This document shows, piece after piece, positions 44,301 through 56,856 of a stretch of DNA of 64,000 nt (its first letter is position 1; the number at the start of each line of letters is the position of its first letter). The DNA comes from Madurella fahalii. Taxonomy: Eukaryota > Ascomycota > Sordariomycetes > Sordariales. The stretch covers positions 5,357,001 through 5,421,000 of the forward strand of contig CM056875.1 in assembly GCA_029876055.1 (NCBI GenBank). The letters run 5' to 3'. Both the position numbers and the translations under genes were made by a program. The notes under the pieces are model-generated. The model ran no database searches, was not told the origin of the DNA, and saw nothing but the letters and a program-made list of their open reading frames with translations.

Positions 44301-47300
44301 TCAAAGTGTTCGTTGATCTTCGCTAATTACCTACTGCCCCGCTCACAGTCGCTTGGAGCAAGGGCTGTACGTGTACGCAAGGTATAGAGTAGTACTTGCG
44401 AACCACACCGAAGGACGGACTGCGCTTTGCCGATCCGCCATCCATTCAAACATGGATTTGCATAGCCCGACTCAATGATGCCCACATCAAACAGCAGAGA
44501 CCCCAGCGACCATGAGCTGCGCAAGCCGAAACATGATTCGCCGCAAGGGACGCCGAGGATGGGACTAGCATCCACCTCACTGAACCAGAAAGTTTGGCAC
44601 TTGTAGTGCGGTACTTCCGTACACTATTTCAGTCCCCACAGCCTATTGGGCCAAGTCGCGAATGCAGCCGCGTTCTGCGCATGCCGCCTGCCGTGACGAC
44701 TTCAGCCTCCTGTTCGCTGCCCGGCCAAAACCGTCTTCTCCCACCTCATCAACGGACCGCACCTTGCATGATACGCGGTCGAGTCAGCAAATAAGTGCTA
44801 TTTCCACCTCGGATGGTTAATGGCCAGCACATCTTTGCCGCTGTCTCTCGGGGCTACGTCGCTCGAGTTTGGGAAGTTCACCTGTGTCGAATCATGGTTT
44901 GATTGCCTCGGGGCCATGGCTGTTTGCCGATCAGTATCCCGCGGTCGCCCATTCCATGGAGATGGGCTCGCTGGCCTCGAATGGCGTTGTTGGTGGGGCT
45001 TGTATCAGAACTGGCAACCACACAGTAGGGAAGAATTTGGATGTACTGGGCAAGTACAGCCGTCCCTTTTGACCTACTGTGGGAGCACAATTGCCCCGAG
45101 CCTCCGCGACAAGGCTAATACCTGGAGTGATTCTTGCGGGGCGTGGCTGATTGGGAGTACATAGTACGTAACGTGTGGAGTGAAGAGTACATGCATTCCT
45201 TGTCAGACAACCCTCCACATCTGTTTGGGCCGTCGTTGACTGCTGGAAAGCCGGTCTGTTACATGGACACGATTCGAAGCACAACTCGGGATTAAAGATT
45301 CGGCGATCCTTCCTGAAGATCAAAAAAAGCGCCTACGTGCTCCGTAACATTACTTGTAGGGCATCGATAAAAGACGCCTGTACCGTACCGGGTCACTCCA
45401 AGGTGGGGACAGCACTGGGATCTGATCAACCTCTCCGAGCGCGTTTTGGTACGAGGCGCTAGCCGGGGTTCAACCGTTCGGTCGGCAAAGTCTCATTGAC
45501 CCAAAAAGGCATCCAGAACACTGAACACCCGTATTTCCCAAGTCACAGGTCCCCACACGGAGGGCGACAGGGTCCAAGTCTTCTGCTGAAGCACGAGCCG
45601 CACTATTGCAATGCAACCTGATAGCAAGGAGCGCTGCCGGGACGTTGTGGTGGCGTCCGTAAATCTTCCATGATCCCTGTCCCGGATGCAGTTCCTTGGG
45701 AAGTCAAACCAAGGGCCATCATTCCATTCATTGGGCGGGGCCGACACCGAGAGAACCCTGTTTGCATCCTGTCATCACGCTGAGAGATCCACCCTTAGGA
45801 CCCATGCCCGAAGCTGTTTCCAGCCCGCCATGCTCCCATTGCGCGCTGCTTAGCGGCTAGTCTTCTTCCGACTCCTTCACGAGCCGGCGCCGGCATCCCT
45901 TGTGGCTCATTTGCCGCATCGCATCCCCTGTGAGGATTGGCGATCGATGTTCCGCTCATTGGGAGCGGTTTACTAGGTATGCGTGCCGCATGAGACCACT
46001 AGAGAGTTGGCACGCAACCTCTTCCCAGACCATCATGACTCGTCCGGGACATTGATGCCCGAGCGAGCTGAGGTTTGGACAACGTTAAAACCTACACAGT
46101 AGCGGTTTCCCGGCATGCAAACGCCCACTGACCAGGCCGCAGGTGTAGCCTATTTTTTGCTCCTGCGGGGGCAGACGCGGTATGGATATCACTTGGTACA
46201 CCGTATATACACTATACGACGGCTCCCGTATGTGGAAGGATCGTCACCGACAGCTGATAGGGCGGCGAATCCAGTGAGATTGACAAGGTGGCACACCCTG
46301 AATAACCGCCATGATGAATGCACGGATGGACACTTCTGTACTAGGCGGTAATTACAACATTGCCCCCTGATGAAGCTGGCCTCGAAAGGACCCGGTCCCT
46401 CTCGTTGCGGGAGCTGACGGCACCTGGGGCAAAGTCATGAAGGCTACCGTTGGCCGACTTTCGCGCCGGATCATCTGGGAGGACTGCCATACTTGGAGGC
46501 CCGTCAAAAGACATGTGTAGCTCGTTTCATCATGACAGCTCCTTCCAAGCCGGCCGCAACCATCTACTTGGTGGTCTCATTTTTGCGGCTGTTCTTAACA
46601 AGCCTCATAGAGGGCCAAACTGGACCCACGGACGGCTTCCTTGCGACATTGTGGGGACGCAACCCTTTTCACCGGTTGGTTACCCTCAATGCACGGCACG
46701 CAGCCATCTCCAAGGTTGTTTCTTCGTCGTGTAGTTGCATGCCCATGTCTCGATATTGCGGTACCTGTGTGGCAGAAGTGCTGCAATGGCATGGTATGCC
46801 CGCCACCCAATAACTACCGATAGTCGCGTTTCTGGCAGGGTGCCGTCCAAGGGGCTGGTTCAATCTGGGCGAGGTGTCTTGGCCCTTGGTCCACCCGGCC
46901 GAAGTTCCAAGCAAATGTGTTGGCGAAGGCCGAGGCACCGCAGCACGCGAATAAAGCCATCATCAACTGGCCGGCCCGGCCACGCAAGAAGGGAGGGCGA
47001 GACGGCACAGTTACATGCCGCCTTCCCTCACAACGGCAGTAGGTCCGTGACAGGGGACCCGGGTCTCCTAATATGTTTAGTGCACTACCTGCCTTACCTG
47101 ACCTGGTGCAGGGGGGTGTTGTTTCTGAGCCCTGTGGACTGCGCCCTTGCGCCTCCCACAAGTAACTCTGACCGCGCCAGCAGCGCAGGCCCCGGCCTCG
47201 GAATTCGCACGAACTAAGGGCGCTAGCCGCCCCGTGACCCGTTAATTCCATGGCCCCGAAACATGGGACTGCCATTTCGCCAACCGACGACGGCACACTC

Positions 47301-48562
47301 GCCCGTCCAACCTACCTTTCGGTGACCATGTAATTTATGCGGGGCGCTGCAACAAACCTCTCAAAGTGCATGTTCTTTGCGGCGGAGGCAGCACCCTCGG
47401 CCCTCGCAAACTTCAGGCCTTCCATTCCCAAGAACGGCCGATCCGCTGCATCGTCCGTCCCGCTAATTGAACTTGCTCACGCACACCCAACACCCCACAC
47501 CCCACAGCCCGTGGCACGAAAGTGGACAACAAAAAAAAAAAAAAAAAAGGAAAGTCGCCGAGAACGTCAGGGCGGCGCACCCATGCCTTCCCATGTTCCC
47601 GTTCCACTTTCCACTGCGGCAGGCCATCCAGAAGAGGAACGGCAACAAGCCTGCATGTTTGTTTCCTCGTCCCCAGCCCTCTTGTCGTACTGCTGCTCCG
47701 CTCCGCCTCTGTGCGCTCGCACGCTGCTCTTCCGTCATGTCGCGCGCGCCTGCCTTCCACTGGCTGCGGATACCTCTTGCCTCTGCATATGACTTGTCGC
47801 TCTCGAAAGCGACTGTAGTGGCGCCCTCCTATCGTGGCTAACACGGCGACCGAGTGTCGAGCCGATTGCGACGATCCGGATACCGAAGGGACAGGCGCAC
47901 GACGCGTCTTAATCTGGCTGCTTTGGCGCAACACGGGGCATGGGTTTTACAGTGCCTGCTCAACCCTCCTCTACAGGCTAAACCCTCTGGCGCGCCGCTT
48001 GTTGCGGCATGGTTTGGAACGAGGCGCGAGAAGGTTCTTCTCCCTTTCCGGCCGTGTGACGTACTACGTAATCATGCCGTCTTCCCCCGAGGAAACAAGA
48101 CAATTTTCCGTGCAACACAAATAGTGGGCTCTGGGCTGGCGCATCGGCCCATATGCTCAGCCAGCACACCCACTGTCGCTCCGCTAGCAGGTATTCACCG
48201 CTTTTTTTCCTGCTGCCCGCTCGAGAGACACGGGTTTGCATTCATTAGGCGATCCTGTGGGCGGGTTACTTTCGGCCCTCACGTTGCCTGCTCGCTCGTC
48301 AGAGTTCTGGGCCCTCCACTTTGCCAGACATTGGAACCCCGCCGCGGGGAAAGCTTCCGGACAGATGATCACGAGAGAGCTGTCAGATTTCCCTTTCTCC
48401 CTTTCCACCTTTTCGCAACTCAACAGATTCACCCCTGTCCACCTGCTGCCTCCCAGAGAAGGTCGGCTGGCTCTCTCCACGTCATCACGAGGACACATGC
48501 TCGGTACAGAAGATGTCGACACACGCCACAGCGGCTGCCCCCCCAGAGAAAACTGCAGCACG
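41320..48562. other. 7.2-kb gene-poor region
   Basis: No open frame in this stretch shows recognisable motifs or convincing exon joins; I inspected those at 41554-41982, 42137-42760, 44820-45323, 46450-46938 and 47834-48687. Visible low-complexity items are a T16 run (42026-42041), a G10 run (42804-42813), a T-rich plus TTAT/TTA array (44238-44302) and an A18 run (47531-47548). GGTACC words recur (42363, 43685, 43835). It lies upstream of the 40099-41319 gene and downstream of the PfkB kinase gene. Possible contents are a long promoter, non-coding RNA or old degraded repeats; I cannot tell which. Confidence 0.55.
44238..44302 (+). repeat. T-rich tract and TTA/TTAT microsatellite
   Basis: Pyrimidine run followed by TTTATTTATTATTATTATTG-type units in the gene-poor region. 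Confidence 0.75.
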
Positions 48563-50077
48563 CTAGGATACCAATCCTGCAAAGCCCTCTCTCTGGACCT
48601 TTCTGGTGGCCAGTCCCACGGCGAACGCCAACTTTGCATCTCTGCTCCAGGCTTCAACATGCAGCCCGTACAGCATCCCAGCAATAAACGTATCACCCGC
48701 GCCGATAGTGCTGGCGACATTGAGCTGTTAGCGCAATGGACATGGAGCCTCGGCAAGCATTGACGTATGACCGCGACATTCCGACGGGACGCAAAATGCG
48801 ATATGGGTTGCAATTGGCGCGGTCTCGCCCTCTGGCCATGTCCCTTTCCACCTCTCCCCAAGCTCCTGTAGGTGTGCCATTCTCCACCTGCAGCAAAACG
48901 CAAATCCTCAATCCCCACCAGCATGAGGCATCAAATGAACGATAACAACTTACTCTACCACTGAGATTGTCTCCCCGGATGATGTTGCAGGATGATGAAT
49001 GTATTCGCCACTAGGCAGCGAGAGCGCCCCGGCACCAAGTGCTCCCCAAGTGCAGAGCATGAAAGAGCTAAGTGTATATTGTCAGGACGTTTGTGTCTAC
49101 AGCCACAATAGTATCTGCACTAATGGATAGTGGACACTTACGCTCTCGATGATGCCGCCTCAGCCCTCAGACAAGCCTCCGGGCCGGCGTGTCCTTGGCT
49201 CTGGTGCGTGATTCAGCAACGGGACTCGCAACTGGTCCGTGAAAACCGTATTGCGTCGGCGTTGCACAAGAATGTCAACTTACTTCAGCCCAAGTCCTCG
49301 AGTAAAAGACGACATCGGCCTCGGCAGCGAGCTCAGCAAGCCCTTCCCGGTTAGGCTTCTCGACTTCAACGCTGATCGTGCTGCCAGGCATGGCTTGGCG
49401 GATGTGCCGGATGCATCTCAGCGTCGTCTCCGGGATTCGGCCCTTGAACAAGTCAACCATGGCACACTCCCGTAGCCGGGAAACCCGGATTCTTGGCTGC
49501 CCATGATGCGGCGCACCTCAAAATGCCACCAGCACTCATCCCCGTAGTCTGTAAAGGTCTCGACGATCTTTTCGAACTCGCCGGCACTCATTTCCGGAAG
49601 GTCATTAAAGTTCACAATGGTCCGGCTGCCCGTTTCACCGCTGCGGATGATGTAACTGCTCGCCGCTTGCTCATGTCCCTCCCGGTAGAAGCAGTGACTA
49701 AAGTCTACGGCGGTGTCGGAACCATCACCGCCAAAGGACGTCAGGATCTTGCGCGTAGCAGCCGCATGGGCGTCAGGCAGGCACGACACCAGGTGCAGTG
49801 CGATCCGGAGTTTGTGCGGGCCGGCAGACACGAGCTGCTGAAGGACTTGGAGGGAGTTGGGGCAATTTCCTCCGCGTCGCACCTGTACTGCCGTTGCCCG
49901 TAGTTTGGAGTCTTCTTCGGGAAAATGAGGAACGCTGGAAACATGTCCGTGCTGTGAGTTACATGATGCATAACCCCGCGGTCGTCGTAATCGTTGCTGG
50001 AAGGCGAAACGAAGAGGCCATACTCACGTTAGGATCGTGTCTAGGTAACAGGCGCCTACGAGGATAATGTGCTTCAT
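48563..50077 (-). CDS. PfkB-family sugar kinase, ketohexokinase-like
   Basis: Six exons join in phase: 50077-50028, 49934-49517, 49442-49284, 49200-49142, 49067-48954 and 48710-48563, giving 315 aa. PfkB kinases phosphorylate sugars with ATP; ketohexokinase makes fructose-1-phosphate. The start MKHIILVGACYLDTILTVPH and VRRGGNCPNSLQVLQQL match the PfkB N-terminus (substrate-binding GGN). SRTIVNFNDLPEMSAGEF, WWHFEGRIPETTL and RTWAE correspond to the human KHK core. The C-terminal signature DTIGAGDTFIAGMLYGL has the catalytic Asp in GAGD; it is followed by GLATRKVQREGFAGL. LLCTWGA-type sequence (MLCTWGALGAGAL) precedes it. The last intron is long for this window (48953-48711, 243 bp). The substrate is inferred only from resemblance to KHK. 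It is divergent from the NAD kinase gene. Confidence 0.85.
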
Positions 50078-50939
50078 CTCGCTGCTTTTTTCATGAGACT
50101 CTTCAAACCCAACACGACCACGGGCTTTGTCCCACACAATCGGCCGTCTAGGGGCTAGAGTGGTGGCTTTGCCTTGGGGTAGCCCGATTGAGATCGTCTT
50201 GTCTGATGAGGCTGCATCGGTGTCAGCATCGGAGGAGGCAAAAGTTACACATCAGATACTCTAGGCTTAATCTTGTCGAACCCCTTCCCCCTCTCCCTTC
50301 CCCTCCCCCCTCCTCCCCTCATCCTTCTTTTTCCCTTCCGCTCTAAAATCTATATAGACCTCTCCGCAACCGTAATATGCAACCAGGGAGTAGTTTATGT
50401 CCCGGTTTGGGCACACACTTCCGCGGCCGAGGATCCTTTGGTAGTGAGTGTGTGACTTACATGCTGTATAAATGAGGCGTGAAAATAATTGAGGTGATGA
50501 GAAGCAGGCGGCCCGACTCGATGCTTATTACAGAGTCATAAGTGAGACTGAGAGAGATGAGACGCCTGCGGAGCTTCCTCGGGGTTATTTTCCTAATGGC
50601 ACCCGAGGTACCTACCTGAGATCGGGAACAAAGACGCCGAAGGGGTCTGCTCGGTAAGGTAAACTAGGAAGGGATCGTACTCCGCGGTATCTGCCCCGCT
50701 ATGACGCAGTGCAAGGCGACTGGAAGGTACCCTACCGGAACTCGCCGTTTTGTCGTCACCACCTGCTCCGCCCCTCACCATGATCTATCGTTACCGCAGA
50801 ACAATAATGTGTCAGCCCACCATCGTCTGCCGAAGCAGCGAGACGTTTATCACGGTTTCGGGGATTGGATGACGGCAATTTAGCGAACAGAAAGACTTGG
50901 CTTTGGACCATCTTTGAGATCAGCCTTCCGGCAGGCACG
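50078..50939. other. Divergent promoter region, PfkB kinase / NAD kinase
   Basis: 862 bp with a pyrimidine-rich stretch (50280-50345) and two GGTACC words (50608, 50727). No gene is supportable. Confidence 0.55.
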
Positions 50940-52956
50940 ATGGCTGATATCACCGACTCGCACAGGCGAGTTTCGTTCGAGGAATCGGCGAGCGACGAAG
51001 ATCGAAATTCCGTCGAGGTAAACCCACGCTTCTGTCGAACCCGCATACCCTTAGGTGCTAAATGTTCGCCGTGATAGGTCGTCTTTGATCCAGCAAACCC
51101 CTACCGCCGCAAGTGTTCCCTGATCGGAAGTGAATCAATTCCCCCCCACCTCCGCCGGGCAATCCCGCCACCACACAAGACAGAATGTCTCGTCCACCAA
51201 TTCCTCGCCAACCAGCAGCGATCAAGGCAATCACACCCTCAACACACAGCACCTGATGGCGACGGCCACCGGCACCATGACTCCTCGCCCAACATCCACC
51301 GCATCCGCCACCACGAAGACGGCACATCAACCTGCCAAGCGGACGACATCTCGTCCGAAGCCGGTCTCGACCGCCCAGTCGACCCCAAAGACATAAAAAG
51401 CAACAGCGACGGCAACACCAGCGCCAGTAACCCGCAATCCGCCCGCCCCCGGTTCACCACCACCCTCAAGCACACCGTCAGCGCCAGGGACATTGACAGC
51501 AACGCCAGCAATGAAAATGCTGGCGACTTGAGCAGCAGCACATGTGGACAGGCCGACGAGAAGCAATGGCGCGCCGAAATGATGTCGGCCCGGACGCCGT
51601 CGCAGCTCGGCGCCCGCTCCGCGTCAGCCGACGCCCCTAACAGCAGGCTTCTCACGAAGAAGCAGCTGAGCGAGATGGCGTGGGGGGTCAGGGAGCTCAG
51701 CCGGCGGCTGGGCAGCATGAGGCTCAGGTTCCGGGTCAAGAGCATCTTCTTGCTGACAAAGATATACGACCCCGAGCTGATCGTCAAGACGAGAGAGCTG
51801 TGCAGGTGGTTGCTGGATAGGGAGAGGGAGGTGCGATACACCATCTATGTGGACCGCGAGCTCAAAGAGAATAAGCGGTTCGATGTGGCCGGGCTGGTGG
51901 AGGAGGTGAGGAGGGATTACGTCGCCAGCGGAGAGGTCTCGGAGGAGGCGAGTTGGGATGTGGCCAAGAGGCTGCGGTATTGGGATGAGGGGATGTGCAG
52001 GGCCCGGCCGCATACGTTTGACTTTGTGGTTACCCTGGGCGGCGATGGGACCGTGCTCTATGCCAGTTGGCTGTTTCAGCGGATCGTGCCGCCCGTGTTG
52101 AGCTTTGCGCTTGGGAGCCTCGGGTTTCTGACAAAGTTTGATTTTGACGACTACAAAAAGACGTTGACAAACGCCTTCAATGAGGGGGTGACGGTCAGTT
52201 TGAGGTTGAGGTTTGAGGCAACGATCATGAGGAGTCAGAAAACGAGGTCGATGTTGACGGATGACGGCGAGCATGTTGAGAGTACGGAGGAGGGCAAGGA
52301 GGCCGAAGGGGGGAGCGGCGCGATAGAGCAGCCGAGGGATTTGGTGGAGGAGCTGATTGGGGAGGAGAAGGACGATGAACATACACATTGGCCGGACGGG
52401 ACATACGAGGTGCTGAATGAGGTTGTGGTGGACAGGGGACCGAACCCAAGTGAGCCCCCATCCGTTTTCCTCCCCCGAAACTCTACTCACTCGCTAATGC
52501 TCCACTCCAGCAATGTCGAACATCGAGATCTTCGGTGACGACGAGCATTTCACGTCTGTCTCGGCCGACGGTATCTGCGTCAGCACACCGACGGGCTCTA
52601 CGGCCTACAACCTCGCCGCTGGCGGCTCCCTGTGCCACCCGGAGAACCCAGTCATGCTGGTCACGTCGATCTGTGCGCATACGCTCTCCTTCCGGCCCGT
52701 CATCCTGCCCGACACAATCGTGCTACGCATCGGTGTGCCGTACGACGCGCGCGCTAGCTCGTGGGCGAGCTTCGACGGCAGGGAACGTGTCGAGCTGAGG
52801 CCCGGCGACTATGTCACCGTCAGCGCCAGCCGGTATCCATTTGCCTGCGTTCAACCCCACGGGAGGAGGAGCGAGGACTGGATTAACAGTATCAGCGCTA
52901 AACTAGGGTGGAATACGAGGCAGAGGCAGAAGGCTTTCAAGGAGTGGGAGAAGTAA
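50940..52956 (+). CDS. NAD+ kinase (ATP-NAD kinase)
   Basis: NAD kinase phosphorylates NAD+ to NADP+. Three exons, 50940-51017, 51078-52449 and 52511-52956, join in phase to give 631 aa. The start MADITDSHRRVSFEE was chosen because it splices into the long frame. Residues up to about 170 are low-complexity (Ser, His, Asp, Asn rich). The catalytic part has KSIFLLTKIYDPELIVKTRE, then FDFVVTLGGDGTVLYASWLF with the diagnostic GGDGT, LSFALGSLGFLTKF, EVLNEVVVDRGPNP and, across the intron, MSNIEIFGDDEHFTSVSADG and STPTGSTAYNLAAGGS. The C-terminus holds SSWASFDGRERVELRPGD. An acidic insert (52250-52380) interrupts the fold between strands. No mitochondrial presequence is evident, so a cytosolic enzyme is likely. 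Confidence 0.95.
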
Positions 52957-54015
52957 CCACAAGCGGGGGTGTCACGGGAGGGGAAAAGGCGTCAAACAAG
53001 AGGAGTTCAAGACGTTGTTAACCACTTAGATACCCTAGATAGATCACCGGGTTATGAAACCCAGATTTCGAGGCGGTATCATGTCTCGGGTCTTTGGGAT
53101 ACTGGCCGCAACCAGAGCCCCTGCTAGAGAACCAGCCAATGAGTTCAGGGCGCGTGTGTAGCTAGACAAACAGGCGTTGTAAAAGGCTTCGACGCCCTGG
53201 GTCCCTCTATTATTGATAGACCTGCGATATCACGAATAAGTTCTCATCTGTAGGTAAAGGAGTGTATGACTGAGCACAAAGCTATCGCGGAATTGATAGG
53301 CTGGTAAATCTTCTGCCATCACCTTTATCCTACTTCCCAGACCTGAGAAACACAGAGCATCAGGGATTTTAGCCGTGTCGTCGTCTATCATGGACTAACC
53401 ATATGCTGTTGGATATCGTATGGAATGGTATGTTTTCCTGACCTACGCAGGAACACGATTGAGAAACCGAAAACGCGGGGAAAGAAAAGGGCTGTGTTGA
53501 AGCTCAGAATGAGACGTCGGAGTTCCGTTGTCCTACCCAGGCCAGAAAGGGAATTGTGGAGGGTTGACAATCTATTCAAGGAAGCTGCGCTTGCACTTAG
53601 TGAGACGTATCAATGCTTGGACGCTCGTTGCTCGTTAATTAGGGTATGGAGTTGGGGAAGAGGTTTAGTTTGTAGCGTGTAAAGCAGGCAATCATACCCA
53701 GCGTTGGGTGATAGCAGCAGACGTTGCTTGTCCAAGGACGAAACATTCTCGACGCGTGTTAGGTGTAGATTTGTTCCGTTCAGGCCCAGCCTGGGTGCCG
53801 TTTCTTCACGGGTGCACGTGAAACTCTAGCGTAGCACAAGGCGCGAAGTGGCTCGTGCATGAACCCATGAAGCGCGCTGGCACGATTCGCTAAATTTTGG
53901 ACGAACCTAAATTTTCCAATTGAGTACCCTCACTCCAGCAGTCGTAGACTTGTTGGCCCTTATCTCCGCTCCTTTCCTTTCTCTTAGGTTGTTTTTCTGT
54001 GAGCGACAGTACAAG
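52957..54015. other. Intergenic region between NAD kinase and mitochondrial EF-Tu genes
   Basis: 1.06 kb with no supportable gene or repeat; it includes the EF-Tu promoter. Confidence 0.55.
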
Positions 54016-55467
54016 ATGCCTGCCTCCCTAAGGACGATTGCTCCGTTCCTGCGCACGGCGCGCCTCTCACTCAGACAGACTGCGAGCCCTCTGGTCTCGC
54101 TGCAGCGCCAGACCAGGACACCGGTTCTCAACTTTGCTCGCACCTATGCCGTCTACGAGCGCACCAAGCCCCATGTCAACATTGGTATGCCGTTGTGGTC
54201 GCTGGCCCAGTATTGAATGCTAACAGCAGCTTTCCAGGCACAATTGGCCATGTCGACCACGGAAAGGTAAGCTAATTCACTCGCCAGGGAATGCCTTCGT
54301 GATGCGTCTCGGTGCTAACCGGGACCCGTGCAGACAACACTCTCCGCTGCCATCACCAAGAGACAGGCCGAGAAGGGCATGGCAAATTTCCTCGAATATG
54401 GGGCCATTGACAAGGCCCCCGAGGAGCGGAAGCGTGGTATCACAATCTCCACTACCCATCTCGAGTACGCAACCGAGAACCGCCATTACTCGCACGTCGA
54501 CTGCCCTGGTCACGCCGATTACATCAAGAACATGATTACGGGTGCTGCTAGCATGGACGGCGCCATTATTGTCGTTGCCGCCTCAGACGGCCAGATGCCC
54601 CAGACCCGTGAGCACTTGCTTCTGGCCCGCCAGGTCGGTGTCCAAAGAATCGTCGTCTTCGTCAACAAGGTCGATGCCCTCGAAGACCCCGAGATGTTGG
54701 AGCTCGTCGAGATGGAGATGCGCGAGCTGCTCTCTTCGTACGGATTCGACGGCGACAACACCCCCGTCGTCCTGGGCTCTGCCCTCTGCGCCCTGGAAGG
54801 CAGGCGCCCTGAAATCGGTGTTGAGAAGATTGATGAGCTCATGAAGGCCGTCGACGAGTGGATCCCGACGCCCGAGCGTGACACTGACAAGCCTTTCCTC
54901 CTGTCCATTGAAGACGTCTTCTCCATTTCCGGCCGTGGTACCGTCGTCTCGGGCCGTGTCGAGCGCGGTACGCTGAAGAGGGACGCTGAAGTCGAAATCG
55001 TCGGCAAGGGCACCGAAATCATCAAGACCAAGGTCACCGATATCGAGACATTCAAGAAGTCCTGCGAGGAGTCCAGGGCCGGCGACAACTCGGGTCTCCT
55101 GCTCCGCGGTATCCGCCGTGAGGACATCAAGCGCGGAATGGTTGTCGCCAAGCCCGGCACCGTCACTGCCCACAAGAAGTTCCTGCTCTCGCTCTACGCC
55201 CTTTCCAAGGAGGAAGGTGGCCGCCACACGGGCTTCCACCAAAACTATCGCCCCCAGATGTTCATCCGCTCTGCCGACGAGGCCTGCACTCTCACCTTCC
55301 CCGAGGGTACCGAAGACGCTGACTCCAAAATTGTCATGCCCGGTGACAACGTCGAGATGGTTGCCGAGATCCACCACCCCATTGCCCTCGAGGCTGGTAT
55401 GCGCGTCACCATCCGAGAGGGTGGCCGGACCGTGGCCACTGGTCTCGTTACACGCATCATCGAGTAA
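54016..55467 (+). CDS. TUF1: Mitochondrial translation elongation factor Tu
   Basis: EF-Tu delivers aminoacyl-tRNA to the mitochondrial ribosome. Three exons, 54016-54184, 54238-54266 and 54334-55467, join in phase to give 443 aa. The N-terminus is an Arg/Ser/Thr-rich, acid-free presequence (MPASLRTIAPFLRTARLSLR) ahead of TYAVYERTKPHVNIGTIGHV. Exon 2 is 29 bp and encodes the P-loop GTIGHVDHGK. Other GTPase motifs are ERKRGITIS, HVDCPGHADYIKNMITGAA and VFVNKVDALED. Domains II and III follow with SIEDVFSISGRGTVVSGRVE, RPQMFIRSADEA and the terminal GGRTVATGLVTRIIE. Length and order are normal. A 337-aa antisense open frame over exon 3 is a shadow. Confidence 0.97.
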
Positions 55468-56447
55468 ACTTGCGACGGTAATGGCGGTGTAGTATCGTAT
55501 AAGAGAGGCATGAGCGGAACCGGGTCGGGATTCTTGCTTCATGGATGGGCAGGCGCTGCGGAGTCGAGAACACTGTACAAACATGTCATGATGCATTTGA
55601 GGTGTCGTTCTTGGGAGCCGCCCATGGACTCAGGGCCCGCTGATCTCCCCTCTCCTTCTGGTATTGTCTTAATCCTGTAGTATAGAGATACATGAAGCAA
55701 GGAATAGAGGTTGATGACAATGAACTCAACGAGTCTTGATACAAATGATATCCGTACGCCTTGAACCGGTTATTTCAGCCCTAATCCGTCAAGGTACCCA
55801 GCTGCAATGCTTTTACGATATCGGTGACTAAGGGTATGGAAAAAAGCTTTCACCACTGTTCACGGACCCTCCCCTCAGTGAAGTTTTGATCAAATCAGTT
55901 TCGCTGACTCTCATACCGTAGCCCCTGACATTTGCCGAGGCCCCCTACAACCTCCCGATTCCCCACACTTCTCCCATCACATCGATCATCGCCACATATG
56001 ATGGGGTATGGACAGAAAGATGAACGAATGAATGGGGGATGGATGGATTCAGGCTTGCATTTCCCGCTGCAAAAGGGCAAGAGAGAAAAGACACCGTATC
56101 AACTCCCACTTGTAAAGTAAGCCGGCTTTAACTCTGGGCTAATTCCATGGACGGAAAAAAGAGAAGCCCAAAAGCATTGCAGGTCCCGTCCCTCCAACGC
56201 ACACTCACTCCCAGCGCACGCTCTGAGCAAAAAGGGCAAGAAAACTGCCATTTGCCCATTAATTCGCCCATGCCTTGGTCCGTTTTCTCCCCTGGAATCG
56301 GTTCACCGTCGTGGGTCATGTTGGTCCCTTTGTTCCGTTGTTCGTCCCGCGGCAGCAAAATGTCGTCAATTCTCATCTCCCTTTCTCCCCCTTTTCCCCA
56401 TCATTCACCCATCCGTTCCCCCACCAACTCCGTCGTGGTTCGTTCGT
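55468..56447. other. Intergenic region between convergent EF-Tu and RPS29 genes
   Basis: 980 bp of 3' flanks; no supportable gene or repeat. Confidence 0.55.
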
Positions 56448-56856
56448 TTACCGGTACTGTGGAGGGCAATTGGGTCAGAGAGGAAGCCCTTGAGGGAGAG
56501 AAAAAGGGGGTTGGGGTTTGCGGTGTGATGTCGTCTCGGCTGGGCAGGGTTTGGAAAACTCGGGCTCTGTTGTAAAGCGTACCTTGACGAAGCCAATGTC
56601 GGCGGACTTCTCGCGGAAGCACTGACGGCAGATGTTGAGGCCGTACTTGCGGATCAGACCGGCCGTGTGGGTGCAGACGCGGCTATTTAGAAGCGGAAAA
56701 AGCCATCACTGTCAGTTCATGTTCTTCTTTCTTTGTGTTTTACCCAGCACCCCGTCCTAAATGTTCCTCCCCATGTTATGGCTATCTTCCTTACCAAGAG
56801 CGGGAGCCCTTGCCGTAGTTGCGCGGGCGCGAGTTCCAGACGTTCTCGTGAGCCAT
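56448..56856 (-). CDS. RPS29: 40S ribosomal protein S29 (uS14)
   Basis: uS14 is a zinc-binding protein of the 40S head. Three exons, 56856-56795, 56682-56583 and 56456-56448, join in phase to give 56 aa, the exact family length. Exon 1 gives MAHENVWNSRPRNYGKGSRS. The spliced codon makes C of CRVC, then THTAGLIRKYGLNICRQCF and REKSADIGFVKYR. The two CxxC pairs form the zinc site. The last exon is nine bases: Tyr, Arg and the stop codon. The gene is too fragmented for a long open frame. Introns are 112 and 126 bp, longer than most in this window, as often seen in ribosomal protein genes. It is divergent from the PDI gene. Confidence 0.95.

Noticed and set aside
47854..48687. 277-aa open frame
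   Set aside because: Arg/Pro/Leu-rich, overlaps the antisense 3' exon of the PfkB kinase gene, no recognised motif.
51624..52490. 288-aa antisense frame over the NAD kinase exon
   Set aside because: Pro/His/Leu-rich shadow with no recognisable domain.
54583..55596. 337-aa open frame antisense to mitochondrial EF-Tu
   Set aside because: Shadow of a highly biased coding exon; no motif of its own.
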